Positions 26,576-39,984 of a DNA stretch of 64,000 nt are shown in pieces (the first letter of the stretch is position 1; every line of letters starts with the position of its first letter). Below the pieces are notes generated by a model. It was not told the DNA's origin, did not search any database, and was given only the letters and a program-made list of their open reading frames with translations. This DNA is from Amphiura filiformis (lineage: Eukaryota; Echinodermata; Ophiuroidea; Amphilepidida; Amphiuridae). The translations under genes were made by a program, and so were the position numbers. The stretch is from contig NC_092628.1 in assembly GCF_039555335.1 (NCBI RefSeq), positions 64,055,235 through 64,119,234 of the forward strand, given 5' to 3'.

Positions 26576-29463
26576 TAGATTGGGAATCGTAATTCAATGT
26601 CAACATTCTGGAATGCCGAACGTACAATGCCAGCGTAGATTTGTTGTTAGCATACTGGTGTGATCAATTAATATATATTCAGTAGTTTATTAGAGAAATG
26701 CAATCAGTAATTATTATTAATCCAACAGCTGTGAACCCACACACACCGGGCGAGACGCAGAGATAGAGTACTGTTAAGAGGTTCATCATTACATATGATA
26801 TTTTATTGTGCTTTTAAGCGTAGACTTCATTATAAACTAACCCAGGTATCATTGGCCCCAACGCAGCACCATACGAGTACAATTACTTGGTTTTATATTC
26901 AAATCAAACAACTCGTATATATTCCATTGCAAAATAACCCTGGCACCACTAGCCCCAACGCACCCCTACAAAGAGGTACGCACCCCAATCCACCACTATG
27001 AATACGCATAAACCCTGCAGCCATAACACCACCCCAAACAGGGACGTTGCTTAGGATTATGCAAACAGTACGTTACTTCCTGACTCACAGCGTCATCATC
27101 CCTATATCTTCGTGTCAAAAATTGCCGTGATAGTACGGCGAATCCTCTCGTTTTTCAACAACTACGCATGGCGATTTTGTTCGAGATAGGCCGAACGACT
27201 CAGGCTAAGCATACCATTTACACGATATGAGATACCACAGAGCCTGCCGCAGAGTTTCTATTCTACGATTTGCGCATGATCTGTACCACATATGGTGTTG
27301 CCATTACAAGAAAATTCGATTTGTTGTCAGGTAAAACCCAGGTTTTGTTTCCAATACACTAACTCGAAATCGTTCATCAAAATTGTGATATATTCAACTG
27401 TTTGAGAAATGAATTATATAAAGGAACACGTGTAAGATCCAGGTGCTGTATCTATAATACAATGTCAATTATCGACACACTATGCTACTTTCTTTATCTG
27501 CGTCAATAATAGAATATTGATTTCAATCGAATTGAATACATCTCTCCATTTTGAGTTTGTACTCCACCACTGAGCGATCTAGCGATCGATTTCTAGCCAA
27601 TCAGATAGGACTCCTTTTCTTGCGTTCGGTGAAATACCAATCGCCCGTCGCTCATCAACGGAGTATTAAGTTTATATTTATAATACTGGGTGTCGACACT
27701 GTGTGACTTCCACCGGTTGTTTTATTTTATTGTCTCAAAAGTCGCGTATCTCGTCGAGTTGTTTATACAAATTAGTGTTTCTTTTATAATATATCTGATA
27801 TAGCTGTGGTATAAATATGATACGCATTACACGTGTTGCTAGTTGGAATAGGAATGTGATAGTCCGCACCGTGCACCAAATTACGTGACATTCGTGGATG
27901 CTCTCTTACCAATGCAGTATACAGACAATTATTATATAGAATATTTTCCGTTGAATGGTTGATCAGATTCAACAGTTACCGTATTACAAAACTCAAATTC
28001 CATGCTAAAACAGTTGCCCCTAAATTTACTACAGAGAATTACCAGAGTAATAAGCATTAAGCTGCACTCAAGCCTAAAACAAATGACAAATTATGCATGG
28101 CCAATTTGGCTTGAGTGGATCAAATACCTAATTGGCGTATTTCTAAACAACAACTCTAATTTATTTATATCATGTTAATCACACGAAAATATTTACGAAT
28201 TAGATTTATTGAGGAAGGACGAAATATTTTTGTATTAAAATACTTATGTTAAGCAAACGCTTAAGGAAAGACGTTAAAATTGAGTTTTCTAAAATACTTT
28301 GTTTTAGGGTTGTTGATATACACCAATATTTTACCTGAAAGTAAGAAAGATACGGTAATTATTATTAAGATGCCTGGATAAAAGACTATATAAAAGTTGA
28401 TTAAGAAAATATTAAAACATAATGCACAATAATTGGTGTTTGAAAATTATCATCATACATAAGATAATTCAATTGCAACTTGATATAAAAAAAAATAGCA
28501 GCACTATTGTGTTAAAGTAAAAGTAATGAATTTTTCTTGTAGTCTCTGACGAATAACATTCGGGGTTAAAGTCTTCTTTTTTACTTTGAGACAATACTTG
28601 TGTTTTAGTCAACGCTCGCTTCTCGACCCTTTATTCTTTCGCGATAATATTTCTAATTCACTATTCCTTGTGGTAACACTAGCACGGGCACTAGCATCAA
28701 CTCTAATGTCCTTTTTGCCCATCTCAAACTTGCAGAAAGGAGGACCACAATACGGCAAGACGACATCACTAATGCTTCTTGCTTTATGTCGTAGCATTCA
28801 TAATAGCGGTGTTAATGTAAACAATATGTCAATTCCTAGTTTACAATGGTATAGTTCACCATAGAGCCCCATCCCTAATGAATGTGGTATATAGTTGCTC
28901 CTCTTCCTTTCAATATGAAAGCACATGTTACCTTGCTGAAACATTAAGTCTATATATCTCGTCTGACTACATTACATTGCTAATATGATGTAACGTGAAC
29001 ACCCTTATAAAGCAATGCAATGAATATCCCATTACTTTATAGCTTGCATTTATGTATCCTGCGATATCGTAGTAATGCAAAGAGCAGGTTTTATACTCTT
29101 ACGTTGTATTCATAGAGAGAGGATTAACGCTGATCCAATGCTTATTATTGCAACCATGTGATTTGGGACTGTCGCACCAATGTTGGTGGTTTTTAATCCA
29201 GTTCTTACTCATGTACGGTTTGGAGTTGAAATAATTGTTCATTGTGTTTATTGAATGTCTTTGGTTGTATAAGGTTTGAAGTTACAACTGCTGGTAACGT
29301 AAACTATAGATATTCTTTTGTAACTTTGAATCTGGAGTACAATATTACAATTTATCTCAGACGTCTCAAGACGTCTCAAGACATAATGTGTTTCCGATCT
29401 CTGTTTAGTGCACGCACAATAATAAGTATTGAATATCTGACTGTGACAGCATAAGTGAGCATA
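26576..29463. repeat. B block, copy B1
   Basis: It aligns with B2 from its AATCGxAATTCAATGTCAAC start to the GACAGCATAAGTG segment. It is the most diverged B copy. Short frames here (for example 28586-28864) are not maintained in B2 and B3, so the block is non-coding. Confidence 0.75.
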
Positions 29464-30179
29464 GAAATTGCTATTCAGAACAGTAACATGATTACCATAA
29501 TTATATTTATTTATCTATTATACCCATGTGTGACACTGCTGCAAAAGACAATGATTTGGAATATGAAAGAAAATATGTAAATACTCTTAATACAACAAGG
29601 CAGGCGGCAACTTTACATAAATTATTTAAAAATATATTTTTAAGTTGCCGCCTGCCTTGTTGTATTTTTAATGCCTCGGATCATATTTATGCAACAAAAT
29701 ACCGTCATATTCCCAATGGATTTACAGTCGTTGGTTTGAGCACGTTGTAAAACACTTTATGAAGTTTTATTCGTTATAAAATTTACGTAAATGCTGAAAA
29801 TTTATTTCATTTGTGTAGATACAATATACACTGGGGTTTCTCAAGCAGACTCTATGCGTGTGTATTGCAATAAAATAAGTTATGTCGTACAAAACGTACG
29901 GGATATGAAGTCTGTACTGATAGTAAAAACGTTGAGGGCGTCCTTCTCAGCAAATGTTACAACATGGCTTTACCCTATGAGAACTACCTGCCGATTGGCC
30001 AAAAAGAAGTTTTCATTATCAATTGGACCAATCAGCAATATTGTTAGAATAATTTCACCACGCAGAAAAATTGGGGTGAAAAGCTCCATTCTGATGGATG
30101 ATTAAAGTGAAGATATAATGTAATTGACCAATCAGAGGCAATGTAAGATCGGCAGGTAGTGCTCAGGTATCAAATGACG
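29464..30179. other. Spacer with a perfect hairpin and inverted-repeat ends
   Basis: It contains a 25 bp perfect inverted repeat (29589-29613 and 29642-29666) and a pair of GAACTACCTGCCGAT / ATCGGCAGGTAGT ends (about 29980 and 30145-30165) that suggest a small transposon of about 185 bp. No gene was recognised. Confidence 0.55.
29589..29666. repeat. Perfect 25 bp inverted repeat with 28 bp loop
   Basis: The left arm contains ACAACAAGGCAGGCGGCAAC and the right arm is its exact inverse. Transcribed, it would form a stable hairpin. It is more likely a transposon-type palindrome than a known RNA gene. Confidence 0.85.
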
Positions 30180-30559
30180 GTAAAAAATAATTTAGACTTG
30201 TGTAAATATCCTGTTGAAGTTAGAGACAATGATAAGTCTAGTCAGGAAAACCAAAGTCAAGAAATCCAGTTTAAATATCGAGCACATTTTTCAGCAAAAA
30301 ATAAAATAATTAAAGGCTATTTATACGAGTAAATGTGTCACGAGTTTTGTTGCTTTTATTTAACCGGGGATTTTTGGCCATTGAATTCAGACACAGAACC
30401 ACTATGGCAGTCAATTATGTGCCGTTTTTAAAAATACGTTTAATGTTATTAATGATACAAGTCTCTGTTCAGAATGTCTTCACAATATATATTTGTCATG
30501 TATGGCTGCCTTTCACTAGTCATTATTTTCATAATTTATTTTTTTAATTTCCGTATTTA

Positions 30560-31617
30560 TAAACTGTTGCGATTTGGTAGTTCACAGCATCTTGCGAATG
30601 ATAGTGAGCTTTGGCAAAGATTGCATTGGTCATTTCATAGCGAGTGTGTAGCAGAATTCAAATATCACAGATATACTTTTGTAGGTCCCGTGGTTCTTCG
30701 AGTTATGTTTAGACTGCGCTGCATTCCTTTTTTGTGATAAACAATTGAAAATTATTCATACGTTTCCATGCATGAAACCATTTAAAATCTATGACGAAAC
30801 ACATCACATCTCCAGTGACTGCCCTGCCCAGAGAGTTTTCCCATGGATATCTGAGCTGTTGAATCAGAACAGGAATGATGAGTTTTCCATGGTCAGGTCA
30901 GAGAGCTTAATTTAGGGAATGATAAATTAAACTGGTCTACTACAGTTTTCCCATGGATATCTGAGCTGTTGAATCAGAACAGGAATGATGAGTTTTCCAT
31001 GGTCAGGTCAGAGAGCTTAATTTAGGGAATGATAAATTAAACTGGTCTACTACAGTAGACTAAGTTATGTTGGGCTGAAACAACAATACTTTTGTAAAAC
31101 GTACTTAACTCATTAAGGGTAGATGCGGTATTGTTGGTCGAAGCAGCCAAAATAAAATCGATTGTTATTGTCTGAAATAATATATTATTGAAAAATAACA
31201 CTTTGATGTTTTGCAAGAGTTCATTCTACAAATCATATACTTTGAAAACTTGCTTAATTTATTGTTGTTAATTTGTTATGTACATTTTACAAAAGTGTTG
31301 TTGTTTCAGCCCTCTTTACAACATAACTCAAGAACCACAGGACCTATAAAAGCATTTCTGTGATATTTAAATTCTTCTACACGCTCGCAAGGAAATGAGC
31401 AATGCATTTTTTGCCGAAACTCACTACCATTCGCAAGATGTTGTGAACTACCAAATCGCAACACTTTAAAATAGTGTATTACCTTAACAACAATAAATCA
31501 AGCAATTTTTCAAAGTATATCATTTGTAGAATGAACTTTTGCAAAGCATCAAAGTGTTACTTTTCAATAATATATTGATTTAGATAATGAAAATCGACCT
31601 CGTCTACCCTTAACTGA
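30560..31617. repeat. Inverted-repeat family with two interleaved pairs of arms
   Basis: Positions 31107-31280 reappear inverted at 31495-31617, with TTAAGGGTAGAtG-like ends. Positions about 30565-30705 are the inverse of 31321-31475. A third, direct relative lies at 32050-32490. Terminal AGTTAAGGGTAGACG-like ends suggest a DNA transposon. Target duplications were not resolved. Confidence 0.6.
30834..31073 (+). repeat. 120 bp direct tandem duplication, apparently identical copies
   Basis: Two adjacent copies, 30834-30953 and 30954-31073, start AGTTTTCCCATGGATATC and end GGTCTACTAC. I found no difference by eye, which suggests a very recent event or an assembly artefact. Confidence 0.85.
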
Positions 31618-31745
31618 ATTTGGTCCTCAAGCATCCAAGTTCCTTCCGAAAGCACTAGGGTACCCATGACTATAAACATCTCAGAATGTTCAGTGTACGA
31701 TCTATGGACGAGTCACAACAAAGTACAGAATTGCAGGTACCTCTG

Positions 31746-34700
31746 TGTAGCAAACCTAGATTGAGAATCGCAATTCAATGTCAACATTCTAAGAATGCCA
31801 AAGTACAAATGCTAACGTTCATTATTTTGTTGTTAACATGCTGCTGTGATCAAATATACAATCAATATGGATTCAATAGTTTATTAGAGAAATGCGATTA
31901 GTAACAATTATTAATCCAACAGCTTGACACCGGGTGGGACGTAGAGATGGAGAAAGAATATATCGACTGCTCAGTACCAGAAGCGGGTAAGTGCAATAGA
32001 TGCCCTGTTAACATTTGGCAATTTACACACAGTATATTGTACTCATCTATACACACGATTTTCATTATCTAAATCAATATATTATTGAAAAATAACACTT
32101 TGATATTTTGCAAAAGTTGATTCTACAAATCCTATACTTTGAAAACTTGCTTGATTTATCGTTGTGAATGAGTTATGTATGTTTTATAGAAGTGTTGTTG
32201 TTTCAGCCCTCATTACAACATAACTCAAGAGCCACGGCACCTACAAAAGTATATCTGTGATATTTGAATTCTTCCACACACTCGCATGGAGGAGTATGAC
32301 TCAAACGCCAATGAAAGAGAGATGGGCACTCCGATCTCTGTTTATACAGGATCGTCTCCTTTACCTTTACCTTTTAACTCACTCGACATGAAATGATCAA
32401 TGCAATTTTTACCCAAGCTCACTACTATACCATTCGCAACTGTGAACGAAGAAATTGCAACAGCTTATAATAGTTGCTCTTAGAATTCATTGTACACTAA
32501 CTCAGCGATCACTGGTTTTATATTTAAGTCAAATAAATCATATACGCAATTACAAACTAACCCAGGGATCACTGGCCCCACACAGCACCATACGACTACA
32601 ATGACTTGGTAGTATATTTCAAATAAATTTGCCTAGTACGTAGCTGCTATTATTATTATTTCATTGTCTCAGCAGTCGTGTATTCCTTCGAGTTGTTGGT
32701 ACAGAATTAATTTCTTCATATCGTTATACATGTAGCCGTGGTATAAATATGAAAATGCATTGCACGTGTTGCTAGTTGGAACTTTGAATAGGAATGTGAC
32801 AGTCCGCACCACATTACGTGACATTCGTGGATACTCTCCTACCAATGCAGTATACAGACAATAATAGACTCTCTTCCGTTGAATAATTCATCAGATTCAA
32901 CAATAACCGTATTACAAAATTCAAATCCCATGCTAAAACACCGTTGCCCCTAAATTAACTACAGAGAGTTGCAGTAACTGCGTAATAAGCATTAAGCTGT
33001 ACTCAAGCCTAAAACAAATGACAAATTATGCATGGCCAATTTAGCTTGAGTGGATCAAATGCCTAATTGGTGTATCGCTAAACAACAATCTGTCCATTAT
33101 TTATATCATGTTAATCACGTAAATATATTCACCCTATTTAGTAAGGAAGGAAAAATATTTTCGTTTCAAATTTTGTGATAAGATCAAAAAAGCAATACTC
33201 TTGTTCAAATTTGGCTCAAAGTTTCTGAAATACTCTCAGCATACATAATATAATCCGATTGCAACATGATGAAATTAGCAGCAAGCTATGTTATTTACGT
33301 TAAAGTAAAGAATTTCTCTTTTAGTCTCTGACGAATAACATTTACATTGAGGCAATACTTTAGCGACTTAGTTGCTATTATATATAGATTTAAGTTATGT
33401 TTTAGTCAACACTCGCTGTTTGACCCTTTATTCTTTCGCGATAATGTTTCTAATTCACTATTCCTTGTGGTAACACTAGCATCAACTCTAATATCCTTTT
33501 GCCCATTTTCAAACTTGCAGAAGGAGGACCACTATACGGCAAGACGACATTACTAATGCTGCTTGCTTTGTGTCGTAGCATTCATAATAGCGATGTTAAT
33601 CTAAACAATATGTCAATTCCTAATTTATAATGGTATACTTCACCATATCGCCCCATCCCTAATGTGGCATATAGTTGCTCCTCTTCTTGTCAATATGAAA
33701 GCACATGTTACCTTGCTGAAACATTAAGTCTATATACTCGTCTGACTACATTACATTGCTAATATATGTAACGTGAACACCCTTATAAAGCAATGCAATG
33801 AATATCTCATTACTTTATAGCTTACATTATGTATCCTGCGATATCGTAGTAATGCAAAGAACAGGTTTTATATTCTTACGTTGTATTCATAGAGAGAGGA
33901 TTAACGCTGATCCTATAGTATTATTGCGACCATGTGATTTGGAACTGTAGCACCGATGTTGGTGGTTTCACAACCAATCTAGTTTTGAGTTATGTCCGGT
34001 TTGGAGTTGAAATAAGTTGTTAGGTCTTTGGTTGTATAAGATTTGTAGTTAAATCTGTTGTTAACTTAAACTACAGATATTCTTTTGTAACTTTAAATCT
34101 GGAGTACAATAATATTACAATTTAGGTTCAAGACGTCCACGGTATAGAATGTTTTTCCAATCTCTCAATCTAGTGCACGTTATCATAGAGTATTGAATAT
34201 CTGACTGCGACAGCATAAGTGTGCAAAGCAAAGGTGAGCAAGAAGATACTCAAGTGAATCCGTTTTTAAACTATATCTCAACGTGACATTAGGTGACATT
34301 ATCGAACCTTCTACGTCCATTTGACGAACCACGGAGAGACGACTAATATTTGAAGAGAAGGCCGACAGGTTATCACTTTGGCCGCTTGTTTTAACGAGGT
34401 GCACGCACAGGGCCTCCCTATGTTTTAGACCCTTTTAACTTGAAACCTCCTTAATGAATTCAGCAGATTATGCGGACTTGTTGCTGGGCATTTAAAACGA
34501 TCCCAAGTGATTAAATTGGACATTGGCTACACTGTGTACCATTACACATACAATGTCACGATATAAACCAATGGCATGGTAAAAATAAATTTACACAAAT
34601 TATCAGGGTTTAAACTTCCAACCCGCAGAAACGTGTTTTGTCATAAACGTGATTTTGACATAACTTATTTTCAGAATAAAGTTAAATTGGCAAAAACTGT

Positions 34701-36345
34701 AGGTATTGTGTTCAAATTTGAATATTCTTTCTTTAAGCCAGTTTTCTGAAATTTGCTGTACCATAAGCATCAACTGCATCCAACGTACCTGATGATACAA
34801 AGTACATGATGACCTTGACGATGCTTTTGACGGTGAACTGGTGAATATTACTGTCATACATGTAAAATCAAATTGGTATCTGATAATTATGATTGACATT
34901 CAGCAAAGTAAATTTGCTTCCATTATGTTAATTTGTAGCTACTTGAGAGAAAATTGAGATTTAATTTGAAAAATAGCCACATAAACTAGAAGCAAATAAA
35001 ATATGTTGACATGTTTAAATACCAGGCAATGTGCTGACATATCGCCTTGAATTTCTGCAGCTCGTTTGTTTGTTTATATAAAAGTATCCATTAAAGAAAT
35101 AACCAGGACGTAACGATGACGGTCAGACTCACTCGAGTAAGGAGATCTGAAAATTCAAACCTATCAAGCTGAGGGGTTATTTTAACACATCAGATACCGG
35201 GTAATTAGAGCAACTTGATATCTTTCAACTCTGAGTCTGAAGTTGCACCCTACGGACGCGGATAGCACCTATGCAATTTAATTACTAACGATTTTTGTCT
35301 TGCGCTCCATTGACTTAAAAAGATAAGTTACACTACATAAAGAAAGATTTTATCAACCGCCAGAACATACGCAGCAGATACCAAGCCAAGCCAAGATCAT
35401 GAGATTTTATTAACGAGATTAAGGCAATCTAAGAATTGTATTTGATTATGTACAGACCAATTTCCGCGGCGCCAAGATAAAGTATGATTATTCGCAATAT
35501 TACTATGAATGAAAAGAACATTCATCATAATAGTAATGACATTGGGCAAACGTTTCAACGTTAAACGCATGGGTTAGAGCTTTTTGGGCCACGTATGTGC
35601 GTCCATTATAAGCGCCTGAAATTCGAAGTGTTCTACAAAATTACAACAAGGTATCTAGCACTTTAAAAAAAAGTCTGATCGGAAATCTCTTAGAATTTGT
35701 AAAATTGCCTGTATTGGTCTTATGGCCTTTTAATTATTGATCAAAACGTATAAAACTTACACTTACACCTTTGACCATGACTATTGACTCTGAGAACCTT
35801 AGAAACACAAAACATAACATAATACAATATTAATGCAATCCGAATAGATGCATACTACTTTTGACCAAGATATTTGGAATTGTCAGCATCAGCAACGTAT
35901 TCACACACACTATATGGGCTCAGTGGAAACTCCTTATATTAATGTGGCATCGTGAAAAAATGTTTTTTCTCCGAAGTCAAGTGGTATAGGTTTATTATAT
36001 TTTAAAACAAAATCTCCGGGAAATTCATAGAATTGCGCCAATATTTCAGTAGGTGTAACGATTCTTGGTTAATGATCAAAAGTGTAAGCTTGACCTTGAC
36101 CAAAAAATTAAAAATAAAATTTCGGTTGATATTTAAATATAATTTTTGAATTCTGGGAAAATGTCCCATACTTGGCGGAGTCTAGGCCTAACCCAATTAA
36201 TGCGTTAGTGTGTGAGTGAAATAATTGTAACAGGAATTACGTACGCGTTGGCCAACCGCTCTTTTGGAGTACGTCGCATGTGTCCGTTTGTGGTTCCATT
36301 TCATATTTTCCCCTAAAAATCACATACGGATTGAAATTTAAGGTA
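31746..36345. repeat. B block, copy B2
   Basis: It matches B3 (40245-44590) at high identity from about 32690 onward. Shared landmarks are CACATTACGTGACATTCGT, CGGCAAGACGACATTAC and CCAGGACGTAACGATGACGG. Differences include small indels that shift reading frames, so the apparent frames are not conserved genes. It lacks the Tc1-like insertion present in B3. Its first part (32050-32490) contains a copy of the TTAAGGGTAGA family. Confidence 0.85.
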
Positions 36346-37500
36346 AAAGTAATAAAGGGGAGTCACACGTGACGTCATCTAAAATAGTTTGTGATAAATT
36401 CGTTCGTGACTTCATTTCTTATTGAAAAAGCAATCCCATTCTTGTGCAAATGTAGTATCACGTATAATCCCTAGGGAAATGCTATAAGAAAATAAATGCA
36501 ATATAGTTCAGCAAGTCAAAAGCATTTATGAGATTTTGGGATACTTCAATCAATATACATTAAGAACCGCTAGATCATGTACACCTGTGGTGAAACGTCA
36601 ATAAAATTAATGACTTACTTATCTCTTTCTTCCATGCTTAGATCAATCCTGAATAAAATAATTCTGAAGTAAGAATTGTGGTGTGGACATAGATTACGTA
36701 CCTAGCGACTCTAGCACCTCTTCATAGGTTCAATTTCTCCTTTGTTTCTCATTATTTACCTATCAAGAGTCTCTTAGTTTGAGGTCTCGGAAAAAGCAAT
36801 GCACGGCAACACTCACAAAAATACACATGTGCTGTTTATGAATAATAAAGACTCACATAAGAGCTCATAAGTGAGTACCGATGACCAGTCTGACCTGTGT
36901 AAATAGGTCAGACTGTAAAGCGAGTTTGGCAGTTTAAGCGAGCCATGTGATCTACGACAGTGGGTGTGAGTCTCCGCACCAGATTCACTTGAAGGAATAA
37001 CATGTCATGTGACCCATTATACATGTGTCACGGAGACTCAAAACTGGAATTAGTAGGTCACCGTGACATATTATAGGTGCGTCATGACGTTAATAAAGGG
37101 CTCTCATTGGATTGTGACATCCATGGGTAAACATTCTACTCTTTTTGAAACAGACTGAGACCATACCAGATCCATTATCATATATTGGTATCAGTCCAGT
37201 CTATAATTTAATGATCTTTTTCGAGAACATGGTCTGTGATGGTGAATAAATTGTTGAATTGGGACGTTTTCCTGATGAATACTACAGTGGATTTTATTGC
37301 TGTATAATCTTAAAGTTACGTCCAAACAAACAGAGCGCCATTATATGCTATTTCAACCAGTTGAGGATCTTTCACTTTTGATAGCAACGATTTTCTATTA
37401 AAAATCTCTAATCGTGATGACATTATTAGCCGTATCATGTCATACGCGTAATTGAAAATCTATCAAGTTGATTAAAACACCCTGATAAATATATTATTAT
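36346..37500. repeat. C block, copy C0
   Basis: It starts at GGAGTCACACGTGACGTCA and ends near the TGATAAATATATTATTATAA segment. It contains an 11 bp hairpin CAGTCTGACCT / AGGTCAGACTG (about 36885-36915) and an almost perfect AGGTCA inverted repeat at 37055-37069. No coding region was found. Confidence 0.8.
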
Positions 37501-38137
37501 AAATATATATTATATATTAATTTAAGGAAAATGTATTCAACCAATAAAGGGAAGTCACACGTGACGTTATCTAAAATAGTTTGTGATGCACCTTGCGTAA
37601 GTTCGTTCATGACTTCATTTCTTATTGAAAAAGCAATCGCATTCTTGTGCAAATGTAGTATCACGTTTATCCCTAGGGAAATGCTACAAGAAAATAAATG
37701 CAGTGTAGTTCAGCAAGTCAAAAGCATTTATGAGATTTTGGGATACTTCGATCAATATCATGTACACCTGTGGTGAAACGTCAATAAAATTAATGACTTC
37801 TTCAGATCGCTCCTGAATAAAATAATTCAGAAGTAAGAATTGCGTTGTGGACATACTAAATGTGCACAAATGCTTTAGTTCTCTTTCAAATCTCTATCTG
37901 ATTGCATCTTTATTCCCTGGATTACATACTAGCGACTCTAGCACCTCTTCATTGGTTCATTTTCTCTTTTGTTTCTTATTACTGATTTACCTATCAAGCG
38001 TCTCTGGTCTGACGTTTCGGAAAAACGCAATGCACGGCAACACTTATAAAAATACACATGTGCTGTTTATTATAACCTTTACAATCTTTACAAAAAGTTG
38101 GATACAATAAACCGATGACTAGTCTAACCTGTGTAAT

Positions 38138-38152
38138 AGGTCAGTCTGACCT
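38138..38152. promoter_or_regulatory. Perfect AGGTCA inverted repeat, 3 bp spacer, in C1
   Basis: The sequence AGGTCAGTCTGACCT is conserved with C2. Additional TGACCT/AGGTCA half-sites lie within 200 bp. Confidence 0.42.
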
Positions 38153-38814
38153 ATGTAAGCGAGTTGATGGGACTCGTTTGGCAGTTTAAGCGAGCCATCT
38201 GACCTACGACAGTGGATGTGAGTCTGCACAGATTCACTTGAAGGAATAACATATCATGTGACCCATTACACATGTGTCAGAGTGAATCAGAACTGAAATA
38301 AGCAAGTCACCATGAACTATTATAGGTGTGTCATCTGACCTACTTAATTTGTCAAGTGTGTCACTACAGGGACGGAATAAAGACTCACATTCGTGAGTGC
38401 CGGTGACCCACTTACAATTTTCTGTGAAAGTGTCGTAAAAACGTTAATAAAGGGCTCTCATTGGATTGTGATACCAGATCCATTATCATTTCTTGGCATC
38501 AGTCCAGTCTATAATTTAATGATCTTTTTCGAGAACATATATGGTCTGTGATGGTGAATTGTTGAATTTGGATGTTTTTCTAATGAATACTATACAGTGG
38601 ATTTTATTGTAGAATAATGGTTAAGTTACCTCCAAGCAAACAGAGCGCCATTATCTGATTATATGCTATTTCAGCCAGAGGATCGTTCACTTTTGATAGC
38701 ACCGATTTTCTATTAAAAATCTCTAATCGTGATGACATTATTAGCCGTATCATGTCAAACGCGTAATTGAAAATCTATCAAGTTGATTAAAATAACCTGA
38801 TATATTATTATAAT

Positions 38815-39238
38815 CAGTCCCAGAACAACGCCAAATATGGATTGAAAGACCTTTGACCTTGGATGTACAACAGCATGTTATGATCTAATGGGAAAGTGTG
38901 CACATCAACAAACACCATTTCTATCAAAAAGGCAACAGCCGATATAATTTGAAACCACATAAATTACTAGAGTTGGTTCTTCTCTTGGATTTGGACCAAG
39001 CTTTAGAATATCGACTGTTGCGTTTTGAAATAAAACAAACCAGAAATTGATCACCCATTGTAAAAGATATGGCACATGTACCGAATACATGTACATACAT
39101 TGGCTGACCTTGTGGATTTCCTGGCCCAGCCATGCTAACCACATAAGGAGATTATACGATTAACCTAGTGCAGCTATTGTCATAGCAGGGTATTATTATG
39201 TAATACTCCTGATCCATATTTGGCGTTCTCTTGGACTG
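38815..39238. mobile_element. 424 bp terminal-inverted-repeat element with 5 bp duplication
   Basis: Left end CAGTCCCAGAACAACGCC and inverted right end CAGTCCAAGAGAACGCC share a following AAATATGGAT. ATAAT flanks both sides (38810-38814 and 39239-39243). C0, C2 and C3 lack it and read ATTATAATGG straight through. A minus-strand frame of about 72 codons (38924-39142, starting MVSMAGPGNPQGQPMYVHV) fills half of the element and is not a transposase I recognise. Superfamily unassigned. Confidence 0.8.
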
Positions 39239-39536
39239 ATAATGGCGCATACAAAGTATAGTGAGAATGATAATGTTGACAGTTAGTAATATGATACGAG
39301 AAAGCGTCTCTTTTACTCTCTTTAATTACCCGGTCTTGACATCTGCGCAGTTATAAAATCATTACGTTGAAGAAACGTGATAAGTAGGCGTGCGGATTGG
39401 AGTCACTATACGCAATCTTATAGACTCAATATCTATGTCACTAAAGGCATACTAAATACAAATGCCACGTCAAATATCTCATCGTGAAAATATGATTTTG
39501 GTCTCCAGCAATGTCGAAATGACAGGAAACATTATA

Positions 39537-39693
39537 CAAATATTGACTGCTTTTTATTCGGGGCATGGTTAAAATTATAGGCCCAAGGTGATCTCAAAAC
39601 CATGACTATGCCCCGAGGCGTAGCCGAGGGGCATAGTCATGGTTTTGAGATCACCGCGAAACCATGCCCCGAATAAAAAGCAGTCAATATTTG
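39537..39693. repeat. Long near-palindrome (157 bp)
   Basis: The outer arms ATTGACTGCTTTTTATTCGG and inner arms GGTGATCTCAAAACCATGAC are both mirrored on the right, around CCGAGGCGTAGCCGAGG. It is absent from C2 and C3 at the same site. Confidence 0.85.
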
Positions 39694-39984
39694 TTTTATA
39701 TATCAAATCTAAAGATTCTTGTCATCTGTTTGGTTAAAAGTATCGATTTTGGAAAGAGAAATTAATAGTTTCAATGCGAACGGCACAGATTACAATCTGC
39801 GATTTCCGCGTAATTATAGCGCGCACAAATATTAACGCGTGCGTAATATCATTTTACGCTGGGAACAACGCACACGCAGAACTATGCCCGGGGAATATAA
39901 TAGTTACTTTTGCGGGCATAGTCAAAACTATGCCCGCTCTTTTAACCAATCAGATGGCGGGAATCTTTAGATGAGGTATATAAG
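39694..39984. mobile_element. Small transposon-like element with 45 bp imperfect inverted ends
   Basis: The left end TATATATCAAATCTAAAGAT...GGTTAAAAG is mirrored at 39939-39984 as CTTTTAACC...ATCTTTAGAT...TATATA. It sits directly beside the long palindrome, and C3 has an empty site (CATTAACCAATGACAATAA). The interior has further GGGCATAGT / ACTATGCCC inverted pairs. Confidence 0.7.

Larger units (their letters stand above)
30180..31745. repeat. Partial fourth A unit mixed with inverted-repeat elements
   Basis: Positions 30190-30540 match A2 near 14130-14195 and 14868-14995 and lack the LINE fragment found there. Positions 31615-31745 match A2 near 15085-15200. Between them lie an inverted-repeat family and a 120 bp tandem duplication. 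This is a broken copy with no coding potential that I can support. Confidence 0.65.

Noticed and set aside
28586..28864. Similar open frames in B1, B2 and B3 (28586, 33347, 40938) resembling a conserved small protein
   Set aside because: Frames change length and phase through indels between copies. The similarity comes from recent DNA duplication, not protein selection.
34183..34404. Minus-strand 73-codon frame in B2
   Set aside because: The B3 copy has a frame-shifting indel at the matching place, so coding is not maintained.
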